DNA of 64,000 nt from DASSSY01 sp035708205 (GCA_035708205.1 DASSSY010000003.1:124001-188000), one strand, 5' to 3'. Counted from the first letter of the stretch, positions 16,519 through 26,333 are shown. Made by a program: numbers and translations. The notes: generated by a model not told the origin, from the letters alone.

Positions 16519-17961
16519 ATGGCTAATGTAGCAACAGCGCCCGCACAGACTCACCAGGAATACAGCTTTTTCCATGGTGTTGAGCGCAACTTCGACAAAG
16601 CAGCCCAATTCACCCGTTTTGAAAAGGGCATTTTGGAGCAAATCAAAGCTTGTAACTCCATTCTTCGTATTAAATTCCCGGTGCGCATCGGCAATGAAGT
16701 AGAGGTCATTGAAGCCTATCGCGTACAACACTCTCACCACAAGCTGCCCTGTAAAGGCGGGATTCGCTACAGCATGGACGTGAACCAGGATGAGGTGATG
16801 GCCCTGGCTTCCCTTATGACCTATAAATGCGCCATTGTTAATGTCCCCTTTGGCGGCGCGAAAGGCGGCATCAAGATCGATTCCAAGAAATACACACCGT
16901 TTGAGCTGGAAAAGATTACCCGCCGTTATACCTCGGAACTGGCAAAAAAGAACTTCATCGGCCCGGGCATTGACGTGCCGGCCCCCGACTATGGCACTGG
17001 CGCACGTGAAATGAGCTGGATCGTCGATACTTACGCTTCACTTAACCCAGGCGAGCTGAACGCCCAGGCTTGTGTTACCGGCAAACCCCTCGCCCAGGGC
17101 GGCGTACGGGGACGTACCGAAGCTACCGGCTTAGGTGTGTATTACGGTATTCGCGAAACCTGTAACAACGCCGAAGACATGAAGGCGCTGGGCTTAACGA
17201 CAGGGATCGCCGGCAAAAAGATTATCGTTCAAGGCTTAGGTAATGTCGGCAGTAATGCAGCCCGTTACTTCCAGGAAGGCGGAGCGATCATCGTAGGGCT
17301 TTGCGAATACGAAGGCGCCATCTATAATGAAAAAGGCTTGGATGTCGACCTGGTTATGGCACACAGAAGGGAAACAGGTTCTATCCTGAACTATCCCGGC
17401 GCAACCAACATTGAAAACAGCAGTTTAGGCCTGGAACAACCCTGCGACATCCTCATTCCAGCGGCGCTGGAAAGTGTTATTCACGGCGGAAATGCGGCCA
17501 ACATCCAGGCCAAGATCGTCGGAGAAGCCGCCAATGGTCCCTTAACACCGGAAGCGGATGAGATCCTGAACCAGAAAGGCGTTCTCATCGTTCCGGATAT
17601 GTACCTGAATGCCGGTGGGGTAACGGTTTCTTACTTCGAATGGCTAAAAAACCTGAGCCATGTGCGCTATGGCCGCCTGGAAAAACGTTTCAGCGAAAAC
17701 ATGTATGCCGAAATCCTGCGTGCCATGGAAAATATGACCGGCAAACGCGCTACCGATATTGAACGTAAGGTGATCCTGCACGGCCCTGATGAAGTAGACC
17801 TGGTTTATTCAGGCCTGGAAGATACCATGATCGGCGCTTATAATGAAATCCGCGAGATATTCAAAGCGACCAGCGGTGTCAATGATATGCGTACCGCGGC
17901 GTTTATCGGATCTATCAACAAAGTTGGTTCCGCCTATGAAGAATTAGGCATTTTCCCATAA
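16519..17961 (+). CDS. gdhA: Glu/Leu/Phe/Val dehydrogenase (probable glutamate dehydrogenase)
   Basis: Oxidative deamination of glutamate, or the reverse amination of 2-oxoglutarate, with NAD(P). Visible signatures are the substrate region KLPCKGGIRYSMDVNQDEV, the catalytic-lysine region CAIVNVPFGGAKGGI, GPGIDVPAPDYGTGAREMSW, and the Rossmann motif VQGLGNVGSNAARYF in the C-terminal coenzyme domain, with the following acidic residue replaced by CEYEG. I start at ATG 16519 (MANVATAPA); upstream in-frame codons back to 16459 lie in an AT-rich leader with a weak TACTTTTA element at 16481. The length of 480 residues suits a hexameric enzyme. A strong terminator follows. Confidence 0.9.
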   Translation: MANVATAPAQTHQEYSFFHGVERNFDKAAQFTRFEKGILEQIKACNSILRIKFPVRIGNEVEVIEAYRVQHSHHKLPCKGGIRYSMDVNQDEVMALASLMTYKCAIVNVPFGGAKGGIKIDSKKYTPFELEKITRRYTSELAKKNFIGPGIDVPAPDYGTGAREMSWIVDTYASLNPGELNAQACVTGKPLAQGGVRGRTEATGLGVYYGIRETCNNAEDMKALGLTTGIAGKKIIVQGLGNVGSNAARYFQEGGAIIVGLCEYEGAIYNEKGLDVDLVMAHRRETGSILNYPGATNIENSSLGLEQPCDILIPAALESVIHGGNAANIQAKIVGEAANGPLTPEADEILNQKGVLIVPDMYLNAGGVTVSYFEWLKNLSHVRYGRLEKRFSENMYAEILRAMENMTGKRATDIERKVILHGPDEVDLVYSGLEDTMIGAYNEIREIFKATSGVNDMRTAAFIGSINKVGSAYEELGIFP

Positions 17962-17985
17962 TTTAATGATCATTCTTTTTTTTCT

Positions 17986-18014
17986 AAAAGACCGCTAATA
18001 GCGGTCTTTTTTTT
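17986..18014 (+). terminator. Strong rho-independent terminator after the glutamate dehydrogenase gene
   Basis: AAAAGACCGCT (17986-17996) and AGCGGTCTTTT (18000-18010) form a perfect 11-pair stem with a 3-base loop, followed by a run of T to 18014. It lies 24 bases past the stop. Confidence 0.9.
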
Positions 18015-18037
18015 AACAATTATTTCTCCGTTAACTC

Positions 18038-18057
18038 AGTTCGGTATTTTCCGAACT
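18038..18057. promoter_or_regulatory. Palindromic operator candidate of the efflux operon
   Basis: AGTTCGG-N6-CCGAACT is a perfect 7+7 inverted repeat. It sits five bases upstream of the -7 element of the regulator/RND operon, in the spacer where RNA polymerase would bind. The first downstream gene encodes an HTH regulator, so autorepression through this site is the simplest reading (inference). Confidence 0.65.
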
Positions 18058-18062
18058 AATTA

Positions 18063-18070
18063 TAACTTTG
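18063..18070 (+). promoter_or_regulatory. -7 promoter element of the RND efflux operon
   Basis: TAACTTTG, a perfect TAnnTTTG match 28 bases before the ATG at 18099 and directly downstream of a perfect palindrome. Confidence 0.65.
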
Positions 18071-18098
18071 CTGCTCTCAATTATAATTCCTATCCCGA

Positions 18099-18611
18099 AT
18101 GCAGGCGGCCAAATTAAAAACGCAGAAAAAGAAGCTCATAGAATCATTGGGTGTTTATTTTGAACAGGAAAAATTAGTAGCGCCGCTTGCCGCCAGGATT
18201 TTAGCGACGCTTATCATTAACGGGAGCCAGGGAACAACCTTTGAACAGCTGGTAACGGACCTGGAAGCCAGCAAAAGTACGGTTTGTACCCATTTGAATG
18301 CCCTGGAAGCACAGCAAAGGATCGGTTATTTTACCAAATGCGGCGACCGTAAACGTTATTACACCATGGCCCCCGGCTATGTTTCCCGGAAGATCAACAC
18401 CACGCTCAGGCTCTGGTATAAAGAAAGAGAATTACAAAAGCAGCTTTTATTCTACAAGCAGGATTACAACAAAGGCAATCCGGAAAGCCCGCTGACCACC
18501 AGCATTCACGAAAACGCCATTGATTTCTTTAACCAGTCCATTCATTTCTTTGAGGAGCTGGCTATTAAATATCAAACCAAAGAACAACCGCATAATACAG
18601 AAATCTTATGA
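18099..18611 (+). CDS. GbsR/MarR-type winged-helix transcriptional regulator
   Basis: 170-residue DNA-binding protein. Residues about 25-95 form a winged helix-turn-helix: FEQLVTDLEASKSTVCTHLNAL is the HTH with recognition helix SKSTVCTHLNAL, and IGYFTKCGDRKRYYTMAPGY is the wing. The rest is helical and probably forms the dimer interface. It resembles GbsR-type regulators that head RND efflux operons in Bacteroidota. The stop overlaps the start of the adaptor gene (ATGA), so it is translated with the pump. The likely target is the palindrome at 18038-18057. The ligand is unknown. Confidence 0.85.
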   Translation: MQAAKLKTQKKKLIESLGVYFEQEKLVAPLAARILATLIINGSQGTTFEQLVTDLEASKSTVCTHLNALEAQQRIGYFTKCGDRKRYYTMAPGYVSRKINTTLRLWYKERELQKQLLFYKQDYNKGNPESPLTTSIHENAIDFFNQSIHFFEELAIKYQTKEQPHNTEIL

Positions 18612-19723
18612 CAAAATACATCCCCCTACTTGCGCTCAGCTTATTGTTAGCCTCCTGCGGCAATAAACAAAAGTCCCAAACAACGGGCGCGGCACAGGCG
18701 CTGCCTTTTCCGGTCATTGAGGTTCCCGCACAGGACATCGTCGGCCAGACCGCTTACCCGGTAAGCATTGAAGGTATTGTCAACAGCGAGGTCAGAGCAA
18801 AAATCTCGGGTTATATCACTGATGTTTTGGTAGATGAAGGCGATTATGTCCGTAAAGGGCAACCTTTGTTCCGGCTCGAAACTCATGCGCTTTCCGAGGA
18901 CGCCCGGGCGGCCAAAGCCAACGTTGAGGCCGCGCAGGTCGGCGTCGACCAGCTCAAACCTCTAGTGGCGCAGAACATCATCAGCAACATACAACTGGAA
19001 ACCGCCAAAGCCAAGCTGGCCCAGGCAAAGGCCAGCTACCAAAGTATTCTGGCCAATATCGGCTATGCCAGCATCAACAGTCCTATTGACGGCTATGTCG
19101 GCAGTATTCCTTACCGGAAAGGCTCTTTGGTTGATCCCGGCAGCCCTCAGCCGCTGACCACCGTTTCCAATACCAAAGAAGTCTATGTCTACTTCGCCAT
19201 GAATGAAATAGATTACCTGAATTTCCTTCAAAATATGCCCGGGAAAACCCTCAGCGATAAGCTGGCACATTTCCCGAAAGTAAAGCTGAAGATGGCCAAT
19301 GGAGAGATATACGCGCAGGACGGACATATTCAAACGGTTACGGCCCAGATCGATCCTTCAACGGGAACGGTAAACTTCAGGGCGGAATTCCCTAATCCCG
19401 ATCACCTGATCGCCAACGGCAGCAGCGGCACCATCCTGATTCCCAAAATGTATAAGAACGCCGTATTGGTACCTGAAACTTCTACTTACGAGCAACAGGG
19501 CAAAACCTACGTTTACCTGCTCGGCCAGGACAGCAGCGTCACGGCCACGGTTATTACCTATAAGGACAATGTGGATAATATTTATGTCGTGACTTCAGGC
19601 GTTAAAGCGGGAGATAAGATCATCGGCGCCGGCGCCGATAAATTAAAGGACAGCCAGAAAATAGTCCCCCAGATGACCCCGTTTGACAGTGTGGCCAACA
19701 ATTTCAAGACTGTATTCCAATAA
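18608..19723 (+). CDS. RND efflux periplasmic adaptor subunit (lipoprotein)
   Basis: Membrane-fusion protein linking an inner-membrane RND pump to the outer-membrane channel. The N-terminus is a lipoprotein signal with lipobox LLASCG (Cys near residue 17). Then come the biotinyl-lipoyl half-motif ISGYITDVLVDEGDYVRKGQ, a helical hairpin (about residues 95-140, EDARAAKANVEAAQVGVDQL), the second lipoyl half INSPIDGYVGSIPYRKGSLV, and beta-barrel and membrane-proximal domains. At 371 residues it is normal for AcrA/MexA-type adaptors. ATGA overlap with the regulator; the pump gene follows in 22 bases. Confidence 0.93.
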   Translation: MTKYIPLLALSLLLASCGNKQKSQTTGAAQALPFPVIEVPAQDIVGQTAYPVSIEGIVNSEVRAKISGYITDVLVDEGDYVRKGQPLFRLETHALSEDARAAKANVEAAQVGVDQLKPLVAQNIISNIQLETAKAKLAQAKASYQSILANIGYASINSPIDGYVGSIPYRKGSLVDPGSPQPLTTVSNTKEVYVYFAMNEIDYLNFLQNMPGKTLSDKLAHFPKVKLKMANGEIYAQDGHIQTVTAQIDPSTGTVNFRAEFPNPDHLIANGSSGTILIPKMYKNAVLVPETSTYEQQGKTYVYLLGQDSSVTATVITYKDNVDNIYVVTSGVKAGDKIIGAGADKLKDSQKIVPQMTPFDSVANNFKTVFQ

Positions 19724-19745
19724 CCGTATAACATTATTACGATCC

Positions 19746-22700
19746 ATGTTTAAGAAGTTCATTGAAAGACCGGTATTATCGACGGTCATCTCCATAATCA
19801 TTGTCATCCTCGGGATCATCGGCCTCAATATATTACCGGTGACGCAATACCCGGATATTGCGCCGCCGACCGTAAAGGTGTCGGCAGCTTACCCGGGGGC
19901 AAACGCCCAAACGGTTTTGGAAAGTGTGATCATCCCCCTGGAAGAACAGATCAACGGGGTGGAAAACATGAAGTATGTGACCTCTACCGCCAGTAATGAC
20001 GGCAGCGCCAGCATCCAGGTCTTCTTTGACCAGGGCGTTGACCCGGATATTGCGGCGGTGCACGTTCAGAACAGGGTCGCCCGTGCCCTGCCATTGTTGC
20101 CCGCCGATGTGACCAAAGCAGGTGTGACTACCCAAAAGCAATCAACGGATGCCCTGCTGTATTTTTCGGTGATGTCCAAAAACCCCGAATATGACGCCAC
20201 TTTTATCCAGAACTATTTAAACATTAACGTTCTTCCGGAATTGCAAAGGATCAGCGGTGTCGGCGAGGCCAGGGTCATGGGAGCGAAAACTTACGCGATG
20301 CGCATCTGGATAGACCCCAAAAAGCTTGCCGCATATGATCTGGTCCCGGAAGATGTCACGAATGCTATTAACGAACAAAGCCGGGAAGCCGCCGCCGGGT
20401 CATTAGGGCAAAATAACGGTAACGCTTTCGAATACATTATCCGGTATAGCGGCCGCTACAAAACACCCGAGCAGTACAAAAACATCATCGTCAAGGCATT
20501 GGGCAACGGTCAGTTCTTACGCTTAGGCGATATCGCTAAGGTTGAGATGGACGCCCAGGGCTATACCGCCGTATCAACGGCGGACGGCTACCCAGCAACC
20601 ACCGTAGGTATCTACCAGACACCCGGATCTAACGCTCAGGAAATCATCAAATCCATTCACAGCAAGCTTAATGAGCTTGAAAAAAGCTTTCCAAAAGGCC
20701 TCAGCGTCTTTATCGATTTCGACACCAATACTTTCCTGACGGCCTCCATCGCTAAAGTAACGGCCACATTGCTGGAAGCCTTTATCTTAGTGTTCCTTGT
20801 GGTCTTCATATTCCTACAGGATTTCCGTTCCACCCTGATTCCGGCCATTGCCGTACCGGTGTCTATTATCGGAACATTCTTCTTCATGTATCTTTTTGGA
20901 TTTTCCATTAACCTGCTGACCCTTTTTGCCCTCGTGCTCGCGATCGGTATTGTGGTGGATGATGCCATTGTCGTCGTGGAAGCGGTACACGCCAAGCTGG
21001 AAGGCGGCGCTAAAAACAGCACCCAGGCCACTCATTCAGCCATGGGTGAAATTACCGGTGCCATTATTTCCATCACTTTGGTCATGGCATCCGTATTTAT
21101 TCCCATTACCTTTATTTCGGGGCCGACCGGCGTTTTCTATAAGCAGTTCGGGGTGACCTTGATCATTGCCATTGCCATATCAGCATTAAACGCCCTGACA
21201 CTGAGCCCCGCGCTTTGCGCCTTATTTCTAAAGCCGCCGAAAGAAGAAGGCATCGGTAAAAAAGGTTTTTTGAAAAGATTTTACAGCGCCTTCAACGCAG
21301 GGTTTGAAAGCACCACCCGGCGCTATGTCAAAGGTATAAAATTCCTATACCGCTTTAAATGGATTACCGCGGTTATTCTGCTGGCCTGTGTCGGCCTGAT
21401 CATCTGGTCATCAAACACGACCTCCAAAGGCTTTGTTCCGAAAGAAGACAGGGGCGTTATCATGGCGGATATCGCCCTGCCGCCGGGCGCATCGCTGGAC
21501 CGTACGACAGCCATCATTAACCAACTTTCACAAAAAGTAAAAAAAGTACCGGGAATTACCGGAATGTCGTTTTCAAGCGGATCCAGCCTTCTGGGGGGCG
21601 CAGGCAGCAATTTCGGACTGGGCTTCATCATCCTGGATGACTTCAGCAACCGGAAAGCAGATTCCCTCTCCGTGGACGCCATTATCGCCAAGCTGTTCCA
21701 AATCGGGGCCACCTTTCCCGGAGCGAAGATGCTGTTCTTTTCGCCGCCCAGCATCAGGGGTTACGGTACTTCAGACGGTTTTCAAATGGAGCTGCTGGAC
21801 AAATTCGGCGGTAGCTTCCAGGACCTCGACAATGAATCCAAGAACTTTATTGACCAGCTGCAAAAGCGGCCGGAGATACAATACGTTCAAACGTCTTTCA
21901 GTACGGGTTACCCGCAATATGAAATGCATATCGACGTGGCCCGGGCTAAAGAAGCCGGCATAACCGTCAGCAGCATCATTCAGACGATGCAGGGCTATAT
22001 TGGCGGCATTTATTCCGCGGATTTCTCAAGATTCGGAAAACAATACCGGGTATATGTCCAGGCACTGCCTGATTCGCGGAGCAACCCGGCGGACCTGAAT
22101 GCCATGTTTGTCCGTAATGCTAATGGTCAAATGGCACCGATTACGGAATTTGTACAACTTAAACGCATCTACGGGCCGCAATCCGTAACCCGTTTCAACC
22201 TGTTCAATTCCGTTCACTTAACCGGCGCGCCCAATCCTGGATATTCTACCGGTGACGCCATTAATGCCATCGAACAGGTTGCCGGAAAGCTTCCCTCTAA
22301 TTACGGCATTTCCTATTCCGGGCTGACATTGGAGGAAATTGCCGCGGGCAACCAGACGCTTATGATCCTGATGCTTTGCATCCTGTTCGTATACTTTATA
22401 TTGGCCGGACAATATGAAAGTTATCTCCTGCCTTTATCCGTCATGTTTTCTCTGCCTGTCGGGATCATGGGAGCATACCTAGTCACCAAGCTGGCCGGCC
22501 TGGAGATCAATATTTACTTCCAGATCGCCCTGATCATGCTCATCGGCCTGTTAGCGAAGAACGCGATTTTGATCGTAGAGCTTTCTATCCAAAGACGCAG
22601 GACGGGTAAGCCTATTGTCGTAGCCGCCGTTGAGGCGGCCAAGATCCGCTTCCGGCCTATCCTGATGACCTCTTTTGCCTTTATCCTGGGGCTGATGCCC

Positions 22701-22892
22701 TTGGTGGTGGCGGCCGGGGTCGGCGCCAACGGCGAACGCTCCATCGGTACCGCAGCGGTAGGCGGCCTGTTAATCGGAACTATCCTCGGCGTTTTTGTCG
22801 TGCCCATGTTGTTCATCTTATTCCAATGGCTCCAGGAAAAGATCAGCGGTAAGCCTAAAGCCATTACACAGAAATACGAACTTTTAGATTAA
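19746..22892 (+). CDS. RND multidrug efflux pump, HAE1 family (AcrB-like)
   Basis: Proton-driven inner-membrane transporter, probably exporting hydrophobic or amphiphilic compounds. 1048 residues with the standard layout of 12 membrane helices and two large periplasmic loops. The N-terminus MFKKFIERPVLSTVISIIIV and the early porter-domain segment NILPVTQYPDIAPPTVKVSA are typical HAE1. The proton-relay residues are present: the paired Asp in TM4 (AIGIVVDDAIVVVEAVH) and the Lys in TM10 (IGLLAKNAILIVEL). I start at ATG 19746; an upstream in-frame ATG at 19683 lies inside the adaptor gene and adds non-homologous residues. Substrates cannot be told. Confidence 0.95.
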   Translation: MFKKFIERPVLSTVISIIIVILGIIGLNILPVTQYPDIAPPTVKVSAAYPGANAQTVLESVIIPLEEQINGVENMKYVTSTASNDGSASIQVFFDQGVDPDIAAVHVQNRVARALPLLPADVTKAGVTTQKQSTDALLYFSVMSKNPEYDATFIQNYLNINVLPELQRISGVGEARVMGAKTYAMRIWIDPKKLAAYDLVPEDVTNAINEQSREAAAGSLGQNNGNAFEYIIRYSGRYKTPEQYKNIIVKALGNGQFLRLGDIAKVEMDAQGYTAVSTADGYPATTVGIYQTPGSNAQEIIKSIHSKLNELEKSFPKGLSVFIDFDTNTFLTASIAKVTATLLEAFILVFLVVFIFLQDFRSTLIPAIAVPVSIIGTFFFMYLFGFSINLLTLFALVLAIGIVVDDAIVVVEAVHAKLEGGAKNSTQATHSAMGEITGAIISITLVMASVFIPITFISGPTGVFYKQFGVTLIIAIAISALNALTLSPALCALFLKPPKEEGIGKKGFLKRFYSAFNAGFESTTRRYVKGIKFLYRFKWITAVILLACVGLIIWSSNTTSKGFVPKEDRGVIMADIALPPGASLDRTTAIINQLSQKVKKVPGITGMSFSSGSSLLGGAGSNFGLGFIILDDFSNRKADSLSVDAIIAKLFQIGATFPGAKMLFFSPPSIRGYGTSDGFQMELLDKFGGSFQDLDNESKNFIDQLQKRPEIQYVQTSFSTGYPQYEMHIDVARAKEAGITVSSIIQTMQGYIGGIYSADFSRFGKQYRVYVQALPDSRSNPADLNAMFVRNANGQMAPITEFVQLKRIYGPQSVTRFNLFNSVHLTGAPNPGYSTGDAINAIEQVAGKLPSNYGISYSGLTLEEIAAGNQTLMILMLCILFVYFILAGQYESYLLPLSVMFSLPVGIMGAYLVTKLAGLEINIYFQIALIMLIGLLAKNAILIVELSIQRRRTGKPIVVAAVEAAKIRFRPILMTSFAFILGLMPLVVAAGVGANGERSIGTAAVGGLLIGTILGVFVVPMLFILFQWLQEKISGKPKAITQKYELLD

Positions 22893-22900
22893 AGACCAAA

Positions 22901-24322
22901 ATGAATAAAAAACATAGCATCTTCATTATTTGTACCGGGCTGCTCCTGCTGCCATTGTCGTCCTGCTTTGTGGCCAAGGATTACCACAGGCCGGCGGTCA
23001 GCACCGCGCACCTGTACCGTACAGATCGGCTTGTGGATAGCGCTGCCCTCGTCATGGACAGCAGCTCCATGGCCAACGTATCCTGGAAGAATTTGTTTTC
23101 GGACACCCTGCTTAAACATTATATTTCCACTGCGTTAGATAACAACATTGATATCCGTATCGCCCTGCAAAGCATTGATGCGGCAGCTGCTTATGCCAAG
23201 CAGGGCAAAGCCTCTTATTGGCCATCTGTTAACGCGGAACTGGATTACAGCGATTCCAGGTATTCAAAGAACAGCCTCTCGGGCCAAAGCACCAACGGCA
23301 AAGCCATAAGCCAGTACCAGGTTGGCGCAGGCCTTTCCTGGGAAGCCGATATCTGGGGTAAGATCCGGAGCCAGAAACGGGCCTATGACGACAGTTACCT
23401 GCAAACCATTGAGGCACATAAAGCCGTTAAGACCCAGTTAGTGGCTGACATTGCCAGCACCTATTATCAGCTGATGGCCCTGGATGAACAAATCAGGATC
23501 GCCCGGATAAGCATTGCGTCAAGGGACAGCAGCCTGGCTACTACCAAGGCCTTAAAACAAGCCGGACAAGTCACCGCTGTCGCCGTCAAGCAAACAGAAG
23601 CGCAGCTGTATGCGGCACAGCTCATCCTCCTGGATCTGCAGCAGCAACGGCGCATTCTGGAAAACGCCTTCTGTTTATTGCTTAACGAACCGCCGCACGG
23701 CATTCAAAGAAATACGCTCAGCGAACAGAGGATCAGCACGGAGCTCAAGGTTGGCGTGCCCGCCGACCTGTTGGCTAACCGGCCGGACGTCCGCCAGGCA
23801 GAGTTGGCGCTCATGCAGGCTTTTGAAATGACCAACGTCGCCAAAAGCAATTTCTATCCTTCGCTGACCATTACTGCCGCCGGGGGCTTTCAAAGTGTTG
23901 CATTAAAAGACTGGCTGAATGTCAATTCCATATTTGCAAACATAGCAGGCAGCCTGCTCCAGCCCATTATCAATCACCGGCAGATCCGGACGGCCTACGA
24001 AGTGGCCAGGTCCCAGCAGCAACAGGCTTTGCTGCGCTATGAGCAGGCCCTTCTGACAGCGGGCAACGAGGTGTCCGATGCATTGTATAATTATCAGACC
24101 CAATCACAATATATCATTTTGGAACAAAAGCAATATGAAGCTTACCAAATTGCCGTTAACTATTCGGAACAATTGTTGAAAAACGGCCTGGCCAATTACC
24201 TGGAAGTGCTGACGGCAAGGCAAAATGCCTTATCTACACAATTAAGTTTAGTCAATGCCCGGTATGAACAACTAGCGTCCATTATTGAGTTATACCGGGC
24301 GCTTGGCGGTGGCTGGAAATAA
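22901..24322 (+). CDS. Outer membrane efflux channel lipoprotein (TolC/OprM family)
   Basis: Outer-membrane factor of the tripartite pump. Lipobox LPLSSCF gives a lipid-anchored Cys near residue 22, followed by the family start DYHRPAV. Two OEP repeats are visible, each with the YWPSVNAEL / FYPSLTITAAGGFQ type strand segment and long helices. GLSWEADIWGKIRSQKRA matches the conserved SWElDlfG.rR signature, and VPADLLANRPDVRQAELAL is the family LL.RRPDI.aAE motif. 473 residues, normal. It completes the regulator-adaptor-pump-channel operon. Confidence 0.94.
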   Translation: MNKKHSIFIICTGLLLLPLSSCFVAKDYHRPAVSTAHLYRTDRLVDSAALVMDSSSMANVSWKNLFSDTLLKHYISTALDNNIDIRIALQSIDAAAAYAKQGKASYWPSVNAELDYSDSRYSKNSLSGQSTNGKAISQYQVGAGLSWEADIWGKIRSQKRAYDDSYLQTIEAHKAVKTQLVADIASTYYQLMALDEQIRIARISIASRDSSLATTKALKQAGQVTAVAVKQTEAQLYAAQLILLDLQQQRRILENAFCLLLNEPPHGIQRNTLSEQRISTELKVGVPADLLANRPDVRQAELALMQAFEMTNVAKSNFYPSLTITAAGGFQSVALKDWLNVNSIFANIAGSLLQPIINHRQIRTAYEVARSQQQQALLRYEQALLTAGNEVSDALYNYQTQSQYIILEQKQYEAYQIAVNYSEQLLKNGLANYLEVLTARQNALSTQLSLVNARYEQLASIIELYRALGGGWK

Positions 24323-24350
24323 CTCATATCATCAGGTTTAATTCGATAAT

Positions 24351-25610
24351 TTGTCCTTTTTTATTTCTTCAGGAACCAGGAACCCGGCTTTACAATCGCT
24401 GGAGTTCCGATATTATCTGGTGTTGCGGTTCGCCCTGATCTTTGCTCTCAACATGCAAAGCACCACTATTTATTTCTGGGTATATCAAATAACGGAAGAC
24501 AAATTAAAATTGGGATTCGTGGGTTTGGCTGAGGTCATCCCGGCAGTCCTGTGTTCCTTATTCAGCGGCCATTTTGTGGATTTGCATGAAAAGAAAAAGC
24601 TCATCACTATCTGCGTCTGTAGTTATTTAACTATCGGCATTTTGCTTTTCCTGCTCACAACACATGAGGCGTCCGCGTTTCTGGGATTTCATTTGGTACT
24701 GGGGCTTATTTACACTTTGGTTTTCCTGGGCGGCATCATTCGTTCTTTTTACGGCCCTTCGGCATTCTCGCTAATGGCCTTGATCGTGCCCCGGAAAGAT
24801 TATGCAAGCGCCACCGGCTGGAGCAGCATGGCCTTCCAGATCGGCGCCGTTCTAGGCCCTTTGCTCTCCGGGGTCATGATTGCCTGGAAAGGTGTGGAAT
24901 CCAGCATGACGGCCGTCTTTATCATGGAGATCATCCCCCTGCTGGCCATCTTAAGGATCACGCCGAAGCCCGTCTTTAAACAAAAGAAAGAACCCATGGT
25001 CCAAAGGCTTTCCGAAGGGATGCGTTTCGTATTTAAAACACCCGCCCTGCAGGGCGCGCTTTGCCTGGATTTGTTTTCCGTGCTTTTTGGCGGCGCCGTG
25101 GCCCTCCTTCCGGTTTATCAGAAAGAGATCCTGCATGTCAGTGATGTCGGCTTCGGCGTATTACGGGCGGCACCGGGCATTGGCGCATTGCTGACCTTAG
25201 GTCTCCTGACCTTTATGCCGCTGAGAAATAAACCCGGCTATAAGCTTTTGGGCTGTGTGGCCGGGTTTGGATTATCCATTATCATTTTCGGCCTGTCCAC
25301 CGACTTTTTATTGTCCTGCGCCGCGCTGGTCATGAGCGGCATGTTCGACGCGGTTAGTGTGGTCATCAGGGGAACGATCCTGCAACTGGTCACGCCGGAT
25401 GAAATGCGGGGAAGAGTATCTGCCGTCAACACCATGTTCATCAGCTCCTCCAACGAACTGGGCGATTTTGAAAGCGGCCTGATGGCCCATTGGCTGGGTA
25501 CGGTAAGGGCAGTCGTCGTGGGCGGCTGTATCACGCTGACCGTCGTGGCCGTCACGTTTTGGCGGGCGCCTCAGCTCAGGCGCTTTTCTTTTAGAAAATA
25601 CGAGGAATAA
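24351..25610 (+). CDS. MFS transporter, EntS/MFS_3-like
   Basis: About twelve hydrophobic helices in 419 residues, with a break after helix 6 (PKPVFKQKKEPMVQRLSEGM) as in major facilitator carriers. The N-terminal pattern LRFALIFALNMQSTTIYFWVYQ and the loop GHFVDLHEKKKLI (the MFS G-x-x-x-D-R-x-x-R loop position, here changed) are like EntS-type exporters, as is PDEMRGRVSAVNTMFISSSNELG in helix 10-11. I accept the TTG at 24351 because the next ATG would remove half of helix 1. It lies 28 bases after the outer-membrane channel and may be in the same transcript. Substrate unknown. Confidence 0.85.
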   Translation: MSFFISSGTRNPALQSLEFRYYLVLRFALIFALNMQSTTIYFWVYQITEDKLKLGFVGLAEVIPAVLCSLFSGHFVDLHEKKKLITICVCSYLTIGILLFLLTTHEASAFLGFHLVLGLIYTLVFLGGIIRSFYGPSAFSLMALIVPRKDYASATGWSSMAFQIGAVLGPLLSGVMIAWKGVESSMTAVFIMEIIPLLAILRITPKPVFKQKKEPMVQRLSEGMRFVFKTPALQGALCLDLFSVLFGGAVALLPVYQKEILHVSDVGFGVLRAAPGIGALLTLGLLTFMPLRNKPGYKLLGCVAGFGLSIIIFGLSTDFLLSCAALVMSGMFDAVSVVIRGTILQLVTPDEMRGRVSAVNTMFISSSNELGDFESGLMAHWLGTVRAVVVGGCITLTVVAVTFWRAPQLRRFSFRKYEE

Positions 25611-25679
25611 TAGTTTGGATATTTAAACGGAAGCCTCAGGAGCCGCATTGTCCGTTAGCACTTTATCACAGATGCCACA

Positions 25680-26333
25680 ATGGTCAAAAATCCTGTACTT
25701 TTACCGCTCACATCAGCTATGAATACCGCAAATCACAACCTGGACCATACGCCCGGCCCCGGGCAGCAATTTTGGGAAGAAAAATGGCAAAGCCATACCA
25801 CAGGCTGGGACATCGGCCATGCGTCTCCACCGATCGTCCAATACTTCAGGCAATATCCCAACAAAAATGCGGCCGTTCTTATTCCCGGCTGCGGCAACGC
25901 TTATGAAGCCGTTTCTTTAGCGGAACGGGGATTTACCAATATTACCTTATTGGACATCGCGCCCAAAGCCGTCGATCTCCTCCGGGAACGTTTTAAAGGC
26001 TGCCATGCCGTAACAATCCTTTGTGAAGATTTCTTCCGGCATCAGGGATCATACGATATCATCATTGAACAAGCCTTCTTTTGTGCCATCCCGCCAAGGA
26101 AAAGGCCGGATTATGTAGCGCAATGCCACAGCCTGCTCCGCCACAAAGGTAACATAACCGGCTTGCTCTTTGACCGGACCTTCGACCGGCAGGGGCCGCC
26201 ATTCGGCGGCTCGGAAACGGAATACAGAACCCTGTTCAGTCCCTGCTTCGACATCAAAACGATGGCAGAATGCTATAACAGCATCGCCCCGAGAGCCGGA
26301 TCGGAATTGTTCATTGACCTGGTAAAAAAATGA
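25680..26333 (+). CDS. SAM-dependent methyltransferase, TPMT-like
   Basis: Class I methyltransferase resembling thiopurine/thiol S-methyltransferases. The N-terminal WEEKWQSHTTGWDIGHASPP is the family W..rW..g.tgWd.g..sP signature. SAM-binding motif I is VLIPGCGNAYEAVSLAERG, followed by an acidic strand end LLDIAPKAV. The segment IIEQAFFCAIPPRKRPDYV and the late PFGGSETEYRTLFSPCF are also family-typical. The start is either 25680 or ATG 25719 (MNTANHNLDH); the homology begins after both. It may methylate small thiols, selenium or halide species, but the acceptor cannot be told. Confidence 0.87.
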   Translation: MVKNPVLLPLTSAMNTANHNLDHTPGPGQQFWEEKWQSHTTGWDIGHASPPIVQYFRQYPNKNAAVLIPGCGNAYEAVSLAERGFTNITLLDIAPKAVDLLRERFKGCHAVTILCEDFFRHQGSYDIIIEQAFFCAIPPRKRPDYVAQCHSLLRHKGNITGLLFDRTFDRQGPPFGGSETEYRTLFSPCFDIKTMAECYNSIAPRAGSELFIDLVKK

